From: Paenacidovorax caeni
Lineage (GTDB): Bacteria > Pseudomonadota > Gammaproteobacteria > Burkholderiales > Burkholderiaceae_C
Direction: 5' to 3'
Length of the DNA: 64,000 bases
Assembly (NCBI RefSeq): GCF_001298675.1
Contig: NZ_CYIG01000007.1
Coordinates: forward strand, 62,001-126,000
Positions 48,161 through 58,747 of this stretch are shown here, in pieces; position 1 is the first letter of the stretch, and the number at the start of each line of letters is the position of its first letter. Under the pieces are notes generated by a model, which saw only the letters and a list, made by a program, of their open reading frames with translations, did not search any database and was not told where the DNA came from. Position numbers and translations under genes: made by a program.

Positions 48161-48568
48161 GTGAATTTCATCATCGAGAACTGGTATCTCATCCTTCTGG
48201 CCCTGGTTTCGGGCGGCATGCTGCTGGCGCCCGTGCTGATGGGCGGCGGCGCAGGCGGGCTCACGGCCGCCAACGCGGTGCAGCTCATCAACCGCGAGAA
48301 GGCTGTGGTCATCGACGTATGTGCGCCCGAGGAGTACGCCGCAGGCCACGTCGGCGGTGCCAAGAACGTGCCGCTGGCGCAGCTCGAGGAGCGCCTGCCC
48401 AGCGTGGTCAAGAACAAGGCCGTGCCCCTGGTCATGGTGTGCGCGCGCGGCGTGCGTGCGCAGCGTGCCGTGGCGGTGGCCAAGAAGCTGGGCTACGACA
48501 ATGCCCAGGCCCTGTCGGGCGGCTTGGCCGCCTGGCGCGAAGCCAACCTGCCCGTAGAGAAAGGCTGA
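48161..48568 (+). CDS. membrane-anchored rhodanese-like sulfurtransferase
   Basis: 135 residues. N-terminal membrane helix (WYLILLALVSGGMLLAPVLM) and one rhodanese domain with VVIDVCAPEEYAAGHVGGAK and the active Cys in VMVCARGVRAQRA. GTG start. It is followed 3 bases later by grxC and probably shares an operon with it. In many proteobacteria a rhodanese precedes grxC and secB. Confidence 0.9.
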   Translation: MNFIIENWYLILLALVSGGMLLAPVLMGGGAGGLTAANAVQLINREKAVVIDVCAPEEYAAGHVGGAKNVPLAQLEERLPSVVKNKAVPLVMVCARGVRAQRAVAVAKKLGYDNAQALSGGLAAWREANLPVEKG

Positions 48569-48571
48569 CCC

Positions 48572-48829
48572 ATGCCCACCGTCAAGATGTACACCACCGC
48601 CGTGTGTCCCTACTGCATCCGCGCCAAGCAGCTGCTCAAGGCCAAGGGCGTGGAGCAGATCGAGGAGATTCGCATCGATACCGACCCGGCGCAACGCCAG
48701 CACATGATGGAGACCACGGGCCGGCGCACCGTGCCGCAGATCTTCATCGGCGACACCCATGTCGGCGGCCATGATGACCTCGTGGCGCTCGACGCGCGTG
48801 GCGGCCTGGCCCCCTTGCTGCAGGGCTGA
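48572..48829 (+). CDS. grxC: glutaredoxin 3
   Basis: 85 residues. Dithiol active site CPYC in [18 protein letters not shown], the cis-Pro segment [19 protein letters not shown]. It reduces disulfides with glutathione. Three bases downstream of the rhodanese gene. Confidence 0.95.
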   Translation: MPTVKMYTTAVCPYCIRAKQLLKAKGVEQIEEIRIDTDPAQRQHMMETTGRRTVPQIFIGDTHVGGHDDLVALDARGGLAPLLQG

Positions 48830-48860
48830 TAGATGCCGCATGCATAATGCGTGCCGCGAA

Positions 48861-48899
48861 GTGCCCGCTGCGGGAGCCTCTCCCCAGCGGGCTTTGTTT
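48861..48899 (+). terminator. terminator or attenuator between grxC and secB
   Basis: GCCCGCTG/CAGCGGGC stem (48863-48870, 48885-48892) with a 14-base loop, followed by TTTGTTTTATT. secB starts 29 bases further on, so it may partly attenuate rather than fully end transcription. Confidence 0.65.
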
Positions 48900-48927
48900 T
48901 ATTCCAACATCGTTGCAAGACCCAACC

Positions 48928-49383
48928 ATGGCCGACCAAGAAAACCCCGTGTTCCAGATCCAGCGCGTGTACCTGAAGGATCTGTCCCTGGAGCAGCCCA
49001 ACTCGCCCGCCATCCTGCTGGAGCAGGCGCAGCCGAGCGTGGACATCCAGCTCGGCGTGGAAGCCACTCCCGTGGCCGAGGGCATTTTTGAAGTCTGTGT
49101 GCTGGCTACGGTGCAGACCAAGATCGAGGACAAGACCGTGTTCCTGGTCGAGGCCAAGCAGGCAGGCATCTTCGAGATCCGCAACATTCCCGAGGAGCAG
49201 ATGGGCGCCGTCATCGGCGTGGCCTGCCCGCAGATCGTCTACCCCTACCTGCGTGGCAACGTGGCCGATGCCATCACGCGCGCCGGTTTCCCGCCCGTGC
49301 ACCTGGCCGAAATCAACTTCCAGGCCATGTACGAGCAGCAGCAGGCCGCCCAGGCCGAAGCTGCCAACGCCACCGCGCAATAA
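48928..49383 (+). CDS. secB: protein-export chaperone SecB
   Basis: 151 residues. [78 protein letters not shown] are typical SecB. It keeps preproteins unfolded for SecA. The start at 48928 gives the normal SecB N-terminus. Confidence 0.97.
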   Translation: MADQENPVFQIQRVYLKDLSLEQPNSPAILLEQAQPSVDIQLGVEATPVAEGIFEVCVLATVQTKIEDKTVFLVEAKQAGIFEIRNIPEEQMGAVIGVACPQIVYPYLRGNVADAITRAGFPPVHLAEINFQAMYEQQQAAQAEAANATAQ

Positions 49384-49417
49384 GCCTTTTGCGGTAGCGC
49401 GGGTTTGGGGCATATTT

Positions 49418-49465
49418 TAGTGCTCTAGCCCGCGCCAGATAAGCGCTACAAGCTATGAAAATAGT
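49418..49465. repeat. dispersed host intergenic repeat, copy 2, overlapping the gpsA start
   Basis: GCCCGCGCCAGATAAGCGCT, then ACAAGCTATGAAAATAG. The AGCTATGAAAAT box of the repeat supplies the ATG of gpsA at 49455. Confidence 0.6.
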
Positions 49466-50456
49466 AGTTATTGGCGCAGGCGCATGGGGCACGGCAGTGG
49501 CCATGACAGCGGCGGCCCATCCCGCAGGCCATGACGTGACGCTGTGGGCGCGCGATGCTGCCCAGGCCAGCGCCATGCAGGCGGCCCGCCAGAACGCGCG
49601 CTACCTTGAGGGGGTGAGCTTTCCGCCTTCCTTGTGCGTCGCCAGTGGCGATGCGCTGGCCTTGTGCCAGCAGGCCGATTTGGTGGTGCTGGGGACGCCC
49701 ATGGCGGCATTGCGCGCTTGGCTGACCCAGCTGCAGGCATGCGCTGCGCCCGTGGCGTGGCTGTGCAAGGGCTTTGAGGCCCCGGCGCCGGACCAGGCCT
49801 ATGGCTTGTTGGGGCATGAAGTGTGTGCCCAGGTGGCACCGGCCTTGCGTGCGGGTGTCCTCAGTGGCCCCAGCTTTGCTGTGGAGGTGGCGCGTGGCCA
49901 GCCCAGCGCCTTGGTCGCCGCCAGCAGTGATGCCGCCCTGCGCCAGCTCTTGGTGCAGGCTTTCCATAGCAGTGCCTTGCGCGTGTACGAAAACCCCGAC
50001 GTCGCGGGCGTGGAAGTGGGCGGTGCCGTGAAGAACGTGCTGGCCATTGCCACGGGCTTGTGCGACGGCCTGGCGCTGGGGCTCAATGCCCGTGCAGCCT
50101 TGATCACGCGCGGTTTGGCCGAAATCACCCGGCTGGGCTTGGCCCTGGGCGCGCGCGTGGACACCTTTATGGGGCTGTCGGGCTTGGGTGACCTGGTGCT
50201 CACCTGCACGGGTGATTTGTCGCGCAACCGGCGTGTGGGCTTGTTGCTGGCACAGGGCATGACGCTGGCCCAGGCCGTGCAGTCTTTGGGTCATGTGGCC
50301 GAAGGGGTGTACAGCGCCCGCACTGTGGCGGCGCGGGCCCAGGCCTTGGGCGTAGAGATGCCCCTGACCCAAACCGTGGTGGATTTGCTCGATGGCCGCA
50401 TCCAAGCCGAGGCCGCCGTGCAGCGCCTGATGGGGCGCGATCCGCGCGGCGAATGA
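49455..50456 (+). CDS. gpsA: NAD(P)-dependent glycerol-3-phosphate dehydrogenase
   Basis: 333 residues. NAD-binding [41 protein letters not shown] and the catalytic Lys in [14 protein letters not shown], then [20 protein letters not shown]. It makes sn-glycerol-3-phosphate for phospholipids. The start codon lies in an intergenic repeat copy with no Shine-Dalgarno. Confidence 0.96.
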   Translation: MKIVVIGAGAWGTAVAMTAAAHPAGHDVTLWARDAAQASAMQAARQNARYLEGVSFPPSLCVASGDALALCQQADLVVLGTPMAALRAWLTQLQACAAPVAWLCKGFEAPAPDQAYGLLGHEVCAQVAPALRAGVLSGPSFAVEVARGQPSALVAASSDAALRQLLVQAFHSSALRVYENPDVAGVEVGGAVKNVLAIATGLCDGLALGLNARAALITRGLAEITRLGLALGARVDTFMGLSGLGDLVLTCTGDLSRNRRVGLLLAQGMTLAQAVQSLGHVAEGVYSARTVAARAQALGVEMPLTQTVVDLLDGRIQAEAAVQRLMGRDPRGE

Positions 50457-50511
50457 GCTCCATCGGCGCGTGGCCGACCCACGCCCCTGCGCCACCGTGC
50501 AGGGGCTGGTT

Positions 50512-52440
<1,929 letters not shown>

Positions 52441-52454
52441 ATTTTTCAGGAGCG

Positions 52455-54038
52455 TCAACGCTCCGGCAGAGCGCGCCAGCGGCGCGCCAGGGGCGAAATC
52501 ACGGCCACCAGCACGGCGGTGCTGGCGGCGATGGCGGGCGCGCCCAGCAGCAGCGTGAGCCAGTATTTCGCGTTCCCGGGGTCGGCAGGCAGGGCCTGGG
52601 CGGCCTCGGACCACAGGCTGGCGAAGCCCGGAAGCGCCAGCGCCATGCCCAGCCCGAGCAGCGTGGAGCCGCCCCAGGGCCGGCGCAGCAGCGCGATGCG
52701 CACCCAGGCCAGGGCCAGCAGCGCGGCGGGCACGAGCGGCAGGGTGACGCTGTCGGCCAGCCCCAGCATGCCCAGCAGCACCAGCAGGGGGGCGGACAGC
52801 GTCAGGCCCGCGCACAGGGCGGCGATCTGGCGCAGCGACAGCAGCCGCGCGGCGACCAGCGCCAGCGCCACGAAGAAGCCGGCGCTGGCGGTGTTGAGCA
52901 GGCTGGCGTGCAGGCGGCGGCGCGTGGCATCGGAGGTTGTCGCGCCTTGCAGGTGGTGCTCCACGAGGCCGGGCAGGGCCGTGCCGTAGCGCGGGTGCGT
53001 CCACCGCACGAAGCGCGGCGGGGTGTGGCTGCGGTAGCGTGTCATGGTCTCGCGCAGGTTCTCGCTCCATTGCGCGGGGGTGCGGGCCAGGTCGCTGGGA
53101 AAGCAGGCGCGCGGGTCGTGCGGGGCGGGGGCCTGGCATTCGCGCACCAACTGGGCGCGCTCCGCGGGCGGTGGGGGCGCGGGGTTGCGGGCCTTGTAGG
53201 CCTGCCATTCCCGGGCCAGGGGCGACTGCAGGGCCGCCTGGTAGGCGCCAATGAGCGCCTGGGCCTGCTCCTGCGCGGGCTGCGCGGCGGTGTAGCCCCA
53301 GGCGCCCAGGGCGGCGCCGTACTGCGCCAGTTGCGCGCCGATGGCCTTGGCGTCGCCCTGCGCCAGCCAGCGCAGGGCCTGCTGCGGATCGGCGGTGCAG
53401 CCCGGGCCGACTGCCTGGGTGGCGTGGCACGGCGCATCTTCGGCGTCTTCATCGCTCTCATCGTCCTGCGCTGGCCGCACGGCTTGCGGGATGGCTGGGG
53501 TGGTTTGCGCCGCATCCGCCCATTCGGCCAGCCGGGCGGCGTTGCCGGGCGTCAGCAGTTGCTCCCACAGGCGCACGTAGCGTGCGGCCTGCTGCTGCGC
53601 GACCACGTCGTGGCCTTGCCACAGGTGCCGCACGCGGTGGCTGTAGGCAGTGCCCAGCAGCAGCCCGGGGGCCAGCAGCAGGCCGAAGAACAGGGCGCCC
53701 CACAGGTATTCCTGCCACAGGCCCAGGCGCGAGGCGGGCGCGTATTCGCGCCAGCGGTTGTGGATGCGCACGCGCCACAGCCACCACAGTGCCAGGCCGA
53801 AGGCGACGATCCAGGCAATGACGGTGCCCGCCTCCAGCGCTTGCTGCTCGGGCGTGCGCCAGCGCGCCACCTCGCTGGCGGTGCTGCCCAGCCAGCGCGC
53901 GGGTTGGCCTATCCAGCCGATCCAGCCGCCAAACATCAGCAGGCACCACAGCAGCGCCAGCGGCAGGTACCCGTGCAGGCGCAGTTGCCACAGCTGCGGG
54001 CAGCGCATCAGAAACCAGCGGTCCCAGGCAGTGGTCAT
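52455..54038 (-). CDS. multi-span membrane protein, probable ABC permease partner
   Basis: 527 residues. Two N-terminal helices (YLPLALLWCLLMFGGWIGWI, GTVIAWIVAFGLALWWLW), a third (LWGALFFGLLLAPGLLLG), a soluble acidic central part (about 170-355, with DDESDEDAEDA), then four or five C-terminal helices. It ends 5 bases after the ABC ATPase gene begins its tail, so the two are co-transcribed. Probably the membrane part of an ABC-2-type exporter. Family not firmly recognised. Confidence 0.7.
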   Translation of the reverse strand: MTTAWDRWFLMRCPQLWQLRLHGYLPLALLWCLLMFGGWIGWIGQPARWLGSTASEVARWRTPEQQALEAGTVIAWIVAFGLALWWLWRVRIHNRWREYAPASRLGLWQEYLWGALFFGLLLAPGLLLGTAYSHRVRHLWQGHDVVAQQQAARYVRLWEQLLTPGNAARLAEWADAAQTTPAIPQAVRPAQDDESDEDAEDAPCHATQAVGPGCTADPQQALRWLAQGDAKAIGAQLAQYGAALGAWGYTAAQPAQEQAQALIGAYQAALQSPLAREWQAYKARNPAPPPPAERAQLVRECQAPAPHDPRACFPSDLARTPAQWSENLRETMTRYRSHTPPRFVRWTHPRYGTALPGLVEHHLQGATTSDATRRRLHASLLNTASAGFFVALALVAARLLSLRQIAALCAGLTLSAPLLVLLGMLGLADSVTLPLVPAALLALAWVRIALLRRPWGGSTLLGLGMALALPGFASLWSEAAQALPADPGNAKYWLTLLLGAPAIAASTAVLVAVISPLARRWRALPER

Positions 54039-54042
54039 GGCG

Positions 54043-55245
54043 TTAATCTTTCACGAAGAGGCGGCGGGTGGAGCTGGTGATGTCGCGGAAATAGCCCAGC
54101 GGCATTTCGGCATCGACGGCGGCGCGAAGGAAACAGGCGGCGCTGGTGGCGCCGTGGAAGCTCACGATGTGCGTCTGGCCGTTGACCTGGTGCGTGTGCG
54201 CGGGCAACTGCCCGAGCCACGCGGCGAGCGTGGCCACGGGCCAGGTGGTCTCGAACTCGACGGCGCAGCCGCCCATCTGCGCGAAGCGCTCCTGCACGCT
54301 GCGTGGCTGGCCCCGGTCGAGGAACAGCACGGCATCGGCTACCTTTTCCACCTCGTAGAGCTGCTGCGAGCTGAGCACCAGCGCCATGGGCCGCCAGGGC
54401 GAGCGCGCGAGCGACTGCAGGTCGGTCAGCAGCGTCTGCTGCGCGTTGATGTCGAGGTTGGCCAGCGGCTCGTCGAGCAGCAGCACGCGTGGCTGCGTGA
54501 GCAGCGCGCGCGCCAGCTCGAAGCGCATCTTGTAGCCCGAGGACAGCTGCTTCCACGCATGGCCGCGAAAGGCGCGCAGCGACAGCCGCGCGATCACCAG
54601 CTCCACCAGGCAGCGGTTGGCCTCGCCTGCCACGCCATGGCTGCGCGCGGCAAACTGCAGGTGGTCCATGAGCCGCCCGCCCCAGGGGTGCGGGCGCTGC
54701 GGAATGTAGGCCAGCCGCGCGCGCAGCGCGTACGGGTCGTGCGCCGGGGTGCCCCAGTCGAGCTGACCGGCGTCGGGCGCCAGGTCGGCCGCGAGCAGGC
54801 GCAGCAGCGTGGTTTTGCCGTTGCCGTTCTCGCCCACCAGGCCGAGGATGCGGCCAGGCGCCACGTCTACGTCCACCGGGCCGAGCGTGAAGCTGCCGCT
54901 GCGGTAGCGCTTCACCAACTGCGTGCCCTGCACCCGCCAGGCCTGCCCGGCCGGAACGTTCGCTGCGTTCGGCGCGGGTGCATGCGCGCCATGCGCCGCG
55001 CTGGCGGCATGGGCGGCGTCCAGGGCGGTCAGGGTGGCGCGCAGCAGGCTGGCGCGCTGTGCGGCCGCAGCCTGCGCGGGCAAGGCGTCCCAGGCGTCGA
55101 GGCGCGCCAGCACCGCCTGCTGCGCCGCCAGCGCAGCGGGCAGGGCGGCATCGAGCAGCGCGCACCAGGCGCCGTGCCATTGCCCTGCGGCGATGGCGTG
55201 TTCTGCGGCCTGCGCCCATGGCGGCGCAACCGTGGCGTGTTCCAT
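54043..55245 (-). CDS. ABC transporter ATP-binding protein with extra N-terminal domain
   Basis: 400 residues. Residues 1-95 are Ala-rich helices not found in ordinary ABC ATPases. The ATPase follows: Walker A LVGENGNGKTTLLRLL, Q-loop YIPQRPHPWGG, signature LSSGYKMRFELARALL, Walker B RVLLLDEPLANLD. The signature LSSGY deviates from LSGGQ. The C-terminal 90 residues form an added alpha/beta part. GGGAGGAA precedes the ATG at 55245. It runs with the membrane-protein gene downstream. Confidence 0.85.
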   Translation of the reverse strand: MEHATVAPPWAQAAEHAIAAGQWHGAWCALLDAALPAALAAQQAVLARLDAWDALPAQAAAAQRASLLRATLTALDAAHAASAAHGAHAPAPNAANVPAGQAWRVQGTQLVKRYRSGSFTLGPVDVDVAPGRILGLVGENGNGKTTLLRLLAADLAPDAGQLDWGTPAHDPYALRARLAYIPQRPHPWGGRLMDHLQFAARSHGVAGEANRCLVELVIARLSLRAFRGHAWKQLSSGYKMRFELARALLTQPRVLLLDEPLANLDINAQQTLLTDLQSLARSPWRPMALVLSSQQLYEVEKVADAVLFLDRGQPRSVQERFAQMGGCAVEFETTWPVATLAAWLGQLPAHTHQVNGQTHIVSFHGATSAACFLRAAVDAEMPLGYFRDITSSTRRLFVKD

Positions 55246-55337
55246 GCGGATTCCTCCCTGTGGCCCCGTGGTTCTGGGGCCGGGCTTTATAGCATTCGCC
55301 CCTGGGGGCAGGGCGATGCCGCTATGCTTGGCGCCCC

Positions 55338-56207
55338 ATGAACAAGGACTGTGACACCCCGATGACTCCCGAAGCCCTGGCGGCGCTGGCGCGCGAGGAC
55401 GTGCGCCGCGCCCTGCAAGAAGACGTGGGCGCCGGCGACCTGACGGCCGCCCTGGTGCCCGCGCAGCGCCGCGCGCGCGCGCGCATCCTGGCGCGCGAAG
55501 AAGCCGTGATCTGCGGCGCGCCCTGGGCCGAGGCCGCGCTGCGCGCGCTCGATCCCGGCGTGCAGCTCGCCTGGCAGGTGGCCGAGGGCCAGCGCTGCGC
55601 GCCCGGCCAGGTGGTGCTGGAGATCGAAGGCAGCGCGCGTGCACTGCTCAGCGCCGAGCGCACGGCGCTGAACTTTCTGCAACTGCTGTCGGCCGTGGCC
55701 ACCAAGACGCGCACCTACGTGGATGTGGTCGCGGGCACGCGCGCGCGCATCGTCGATACGCGCAAGACCCTGCCCGGCCTGCGTCTGGCGCAGAAGTATG
55801 CGGTGCGCGTGGGCGGCGGCACCAACCACCGCATCGGCCTGCACGACGCCGTGCTCATCAAAGAGAACCACATCGCTGCCACGGGTGGCGTGACGGCGGT
55901 GCTGCAGGCGGCGCAGGCGGTGGCGGCGCAGGCCGCGTTCATCGAGATCGAGGTGGAGACGCTGGAGCAGCTGGCCGAGGCGCTGGCGGCGGGCGCCACG
56001 ATGGTGCTGCTGGACAACATGCCCCTGCCCATGTTGCGCGAGGCAGTGCGCATCAATGCTGGCCGGGCGATTCTTGAGATCTCCGGCGGGGTGACGCTGG
56101 ACGGCTTGCGCGCGCTGGCCGAAACCGGCGTGGACCGCATCTCCATCGGCACGCTGACCAAGGATGTGAAAGCCATTGATTTCTCCATGCGTCTGCAAGA
56201 CATCTAG
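55338..56207 (+). CDS. nadC: nicotinate-nucleotide pyrophosphorylase (quinolinate phosphoribosyltransferase)
   Basis: 289 residues. LQEDVGAGDLTAALVPAQ, EAVICGAPWAEAALR, AERTALNFLQLLSAVATKTR, IVDTRKTLPGLRLAQKYAVR, GGGTNHRIGLHDAVLIKENH are NadC hallmarks. It converts quinolinate to nicotinate mononucleotide. nadA follows 10 bases later. A later ATG (55362) would also fit the family. Confidence 0.96.
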   Translation: MNKDCDTPMTPEALAALAREDVRRALQEDVGAGDLTAALVPAQRRARARILAREEAVICGAPWAEAALRALDPGVQLAWQVAEGQRCAPGQVVLEIEGSARALLSAERTALNFLQLLSAVATKTRTYVDVVAGTRARIVDTRKTLPGLRLAQKYAVRVGGGTNHRIGLHDAVLIKENHIAATGGVTAVLQAAQAVAAQAAFIEIEVETLEQLAEALAAGATMVLLDNMPLPMLREAVRINAGRAILEISGGVTLDGLRALAETGVDRISIGTLTKDVKAIDFSMRLQDI

Positions 56208-56216
56208 AAAAGCACC

Positions 56217-57344
56217 ATGACCTCCACGATTGCCCTCAAGGAAGTGGCGTACGAGCAACCCCTGGCGGATTCTGAAGGCGCCGTCTGCTCCACCAAGCAT
56301 GCCTGGGCGCGCGTACCGCCCGAGCCTTCGCAGGCGGAGCGCGCCGAGCTCAAGGCCCGCATCTGCCGCCTGCTGAAGGAAAAAAACGCGGTCATGGTCT
56401 CGCACTACTACGTGCACCCGGACCTGCAAGACCTGGCCGAAGAAACCGGCGGCATCGTCAGCGACTCGCTGGAGATGGCCCGTTTTGGTCGCGACCATCC
56501 GGCGCAGACGCTGGTGGTGAGCGGTGTGCGCTTCATGGGCGAGACGGCCAAAATCCTGAGCCCGGAAAAAACCGTGCTCATGCCGGATTTGGACGCCACC
56601 TGCTCGCTCGACCTGGGCTGCCCGGTCGAGGAGTTCTCGGCCTTCTGCGACCAGCACCCGGACCGCGCCGTAGTCGTCTATGCCAACACCAGTGCGGCGG
56701 TGAAGGCGCGCGCTGACTGGCTGGTCACGTCCAGTTGCGCGCTGGAGATCGTGGCCGCGCTGAAAGCCGCAGGCCAGAAAATCCTGTGGGCGCCAGACCG
56801 CCACCTGGGCGCCTACATCCAGCGGGAGACCGGCGCCGACATGGTGTTTTGGAACGGCGCCTGCATCGTGCACGACGAGTTCAAGGCCCTGGAGCTGGAA
56901 CTGCTAAAGCAGGAGCACCCACAAGCCAAGGTGCTGGTGCACCCTGAAAGCCCTGCCGAGGTGGTGGCGCTGGCCGATGCCGTGGGGTCAACCTCCGCCA
57001 TCCTCAAGGCCGCGCGCGAGATGGACGCCGCCGAGTTCATCGTCGCCACCGACAACGGCATGATGCACAAGCTGCGCACACTCAATCCCGGTAAGACGTT
57101 TTATGAAGCGCCCACGGCGGGCAACAGCGCTACCTGCAAGAGCTGCGCGCACTGCCCCTGGATGGCGATGAACGGCCTGGCCGATGTGGCGCGGGTGCTG
57201 GAAACGGGGGCGAACGCTATCCAGGTGGATACGGCATTGATCCCGCGTGCGCGCCAGCCCATCGACCGCATGCTGGCTTTTACCGCGGCGCTCAAGAGCG
57301 GCCAGTCCACAGCAGGGCTGGTGCCACACCTGGGGGCGGCCTGA
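56217..57344 (+). CDS. nadA: quinolinate synthase A
   Basis: 375 residues. Iron-sulfur Cys residues in TCSLDLGCP and in [14 protein letters not shown], plus [20 protein letters not shown] and the DNGMMHKLR segment. It makes quinolinate from iminoaspartate and dihydroxyacetone phosphate. With nadC it forms part of the NAD operon; nadB is not in the window. Confidence 0.96.
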   Translation: MTSTIALKEVAYEQPLADSEGAVCSTKHAWARVPPEPSQAERAELKARICRLLKEKNAVMVSHYYVHPDLQDLAEETGGIVSDSLEMARFGRDHPAQTLVVSGVRFMGETAKILSPEKTVLMPDLDATCSLDLGCPVEEFSAFCDQHPDRAVVVYANTSAAVKARADWLVTSSCALEIVAALKAAGQKILWAPDRHLGAYIQRETGADMVFWNGACIVHDEFKALELELLKQEHPQAKVLVHPESPAEVVALADAVGSTSAILKAAREMDAAEFIVATDNGMMHKLRTLNPGKTFYEAPTAGNSATCKSCAHCPWMAMNGLADVARVLETGANAIQVDTALIPRARQPIDRMLAFTAALKSGQSTAGLVPHLGAA

Positions 57345-57349
57345 TGCTT

Positions 57350-57395
57350 TTTTTTTGATAGCTGTTTGCGCTTGCCCAGCAAGCGTTTAGACCAT
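57350..57395. repeat. dispersed host intergenic repeat, copy 4
   Basis: TTTTGATAGCTGTTTGCGCTTG, then CCAGCAAGCGTTTAGACC: the GATAGCT box and a CGCTTG/CAAGCG inverted repeat. Directly precedes the bidirectional terminator. Confidence 0.6.
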
Positions 57396-57403
57396 TTTCT
57401 GCA

Positions 57404-57433
57404 TAAAAAAAGCCCGCCGAAGCGGGCTTTTTT
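57404..57433. terminator. bidirectional terminator between nadA and the Liv-type gene
   Basis: AGCCCGC/GCGGGCT stem (57411-57417, 57422-57428) flanked by A7 and T6 runs, suited to both convergent transcripts. Confidence 0.9.
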
Positions 57434-57451
57434 GCCAAGGGCCTGTGTGGA

Positions 57452-58588
57452 TTACTTCAGGTCCATCGGGGTCTTGGTGCCGTTGATGAACTGGCTCAGC
57501 GTGTAGCTGGGGTTCTTCATCTCGCCGTTGGCCTCGAACTGGATGCGCGAGGTCACGCCGGCGTAGTCAGCCTTCTGCAGGAAGGGGATGTACACCTTCG
57601 GATCCCACGAGTTGGCGCGCTTCATGGCGTCGGCCAGCAGCATGGTGGCGTCGTAGAAGTACGGGCTATAGACCTGGAACTGGCCGGGGAACTTGGCGTC
57701 GTAGCGCTTCTTCCACTCGCTGCCGCCGGGCATCTTGCCCAGCGAGGCACCGCCGTCGGCGCAGACCACGTTTTCCAGCGGCTTGGCGCCAGCGGCCACC
57801 TTGGCCAGTTCGGGCACGCAGATGCCGTCGCCGCCCAGCAGCTTGGCTTCGTTCATGCCCAGCTGGGCCATCTGGCGCAGCATCGGGCCGGCTTGGCCGT
57901 ACATGCCGCCGTAGAAAATGGCGTCGGGCTTCTTGGCCTTGATCGAGGTCAGAATGGCCATGAAGTCGGTGGCCTTGTCGTTGGTGAACTCGCTGGCCAC
58001 CACCTTCACGCCCTGCTTCTCGGCTTCTTTCTTGAACACGCTGGCCAGGCCCTGGCCGTAGGCGGTGCGGTCGTCGACCACGGCCACGGTCTTGAGCTTG
58101 GCGACCTTGGCCACGTAGTCGGCCAGCGCGGCGCCCAGGGCGTTGTCGTTGGCGATCACGCGGTAAGTCGTGTTCCAGCCCGGCTTGGTCAGCTCGGGGT
58201 TGGTGGCGGCGCCCGTGATCATCGGGATGCCGCAGTCATGGAACACCTTGGAGGAGGGGATGGCCACGCCCGAGTTCAGGAACGTGGCAGCGCCAGCGAC
58301 CTTGTCGTCGCACAGCTTCTGCGAGGCAGCCGTGCCTTGCTTGGGATCGGCGGCATCGTCTTCGGCCACCAGTTGGAACTTCACCTTCTTGCCACCGATT
58401 TCCATGCCCTTGGCGTTCAGGTCTTCGATGGCCATGCGCACGCCGTTTTCATTGTCCTTGCCGAAGTGGGCCTGGGGGCCAGAGACGGGGCCAATGTGGC
58501 CGATCTTGATGACCTGCTCCTGGGCCATGGCTGCCGAACCCATGCCAGCCACCACGGCGGCGATAAACAACTTGCGCGAAATCGTCAT
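57452..58588 (-). CDS. branched-chain amino acid ABC transporter substrate-binding protein
   Basis: 378 residues. Sec signal (RKLFIAAVVAGMGSAAMAQE), then a type I periplasmic binding fold: IKIGHIGPVSGPQAHFGKDN, VRMAIEDLNAKGMEIGGKKV, VAVVDDRTAYGQGLASVFKK. LivJ/LivK-like; ligand cannot be set from sequence. No permease or ATPase genes adjoin it here. Confidence 0.93.
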   Translation of the reverse strand: MTISRKLFIAAVVAGMGSAAMAQEQVIKIGHIGPVSGPQAHFGKDNENGVRMAIEDLNAKGMEIGGKKVKFQLVAEDDAADPKQGTAASQKLCDDKVAGAATFLNSGVAIPSSKVFHDCGIPMITGAATNPELTKPGWNTTYRVIANDNALGAALADYVAKVAKLKTVAVVDDRTAYGQGLASVFKKEAEKQGVKVVASEFTNDKATDFMAILTSIKAKKPDAIFYGGMYGQAGPMLRQMAQLGMNEAKLLGGDGICVPELAKVAAGAKPLENVVCADGGASLGKMPGGSEWKKRYDAKFPGQFQVYSPYFYDATMLLADAMKRANSWDPKVYIPFLQKADYAGVTSRIQFEANGEMKNPSYTLSQFINGTKTPMDLK

Positions 58589-58747
58589 TCAGAACTCCTT
58601 GGAAATTTCAGTAGGAACCAGGGTTGTATAGCGGCATCGTTGCGCTTGGCAATGATGGAAACACTATGAGAAGCTCGAAGCAAAAATGGTGCCAGAATCG
58701 CGGCCCAGGCTGGGGGGCTTGACTGGTGCCTCTATGTACGAACAAGT

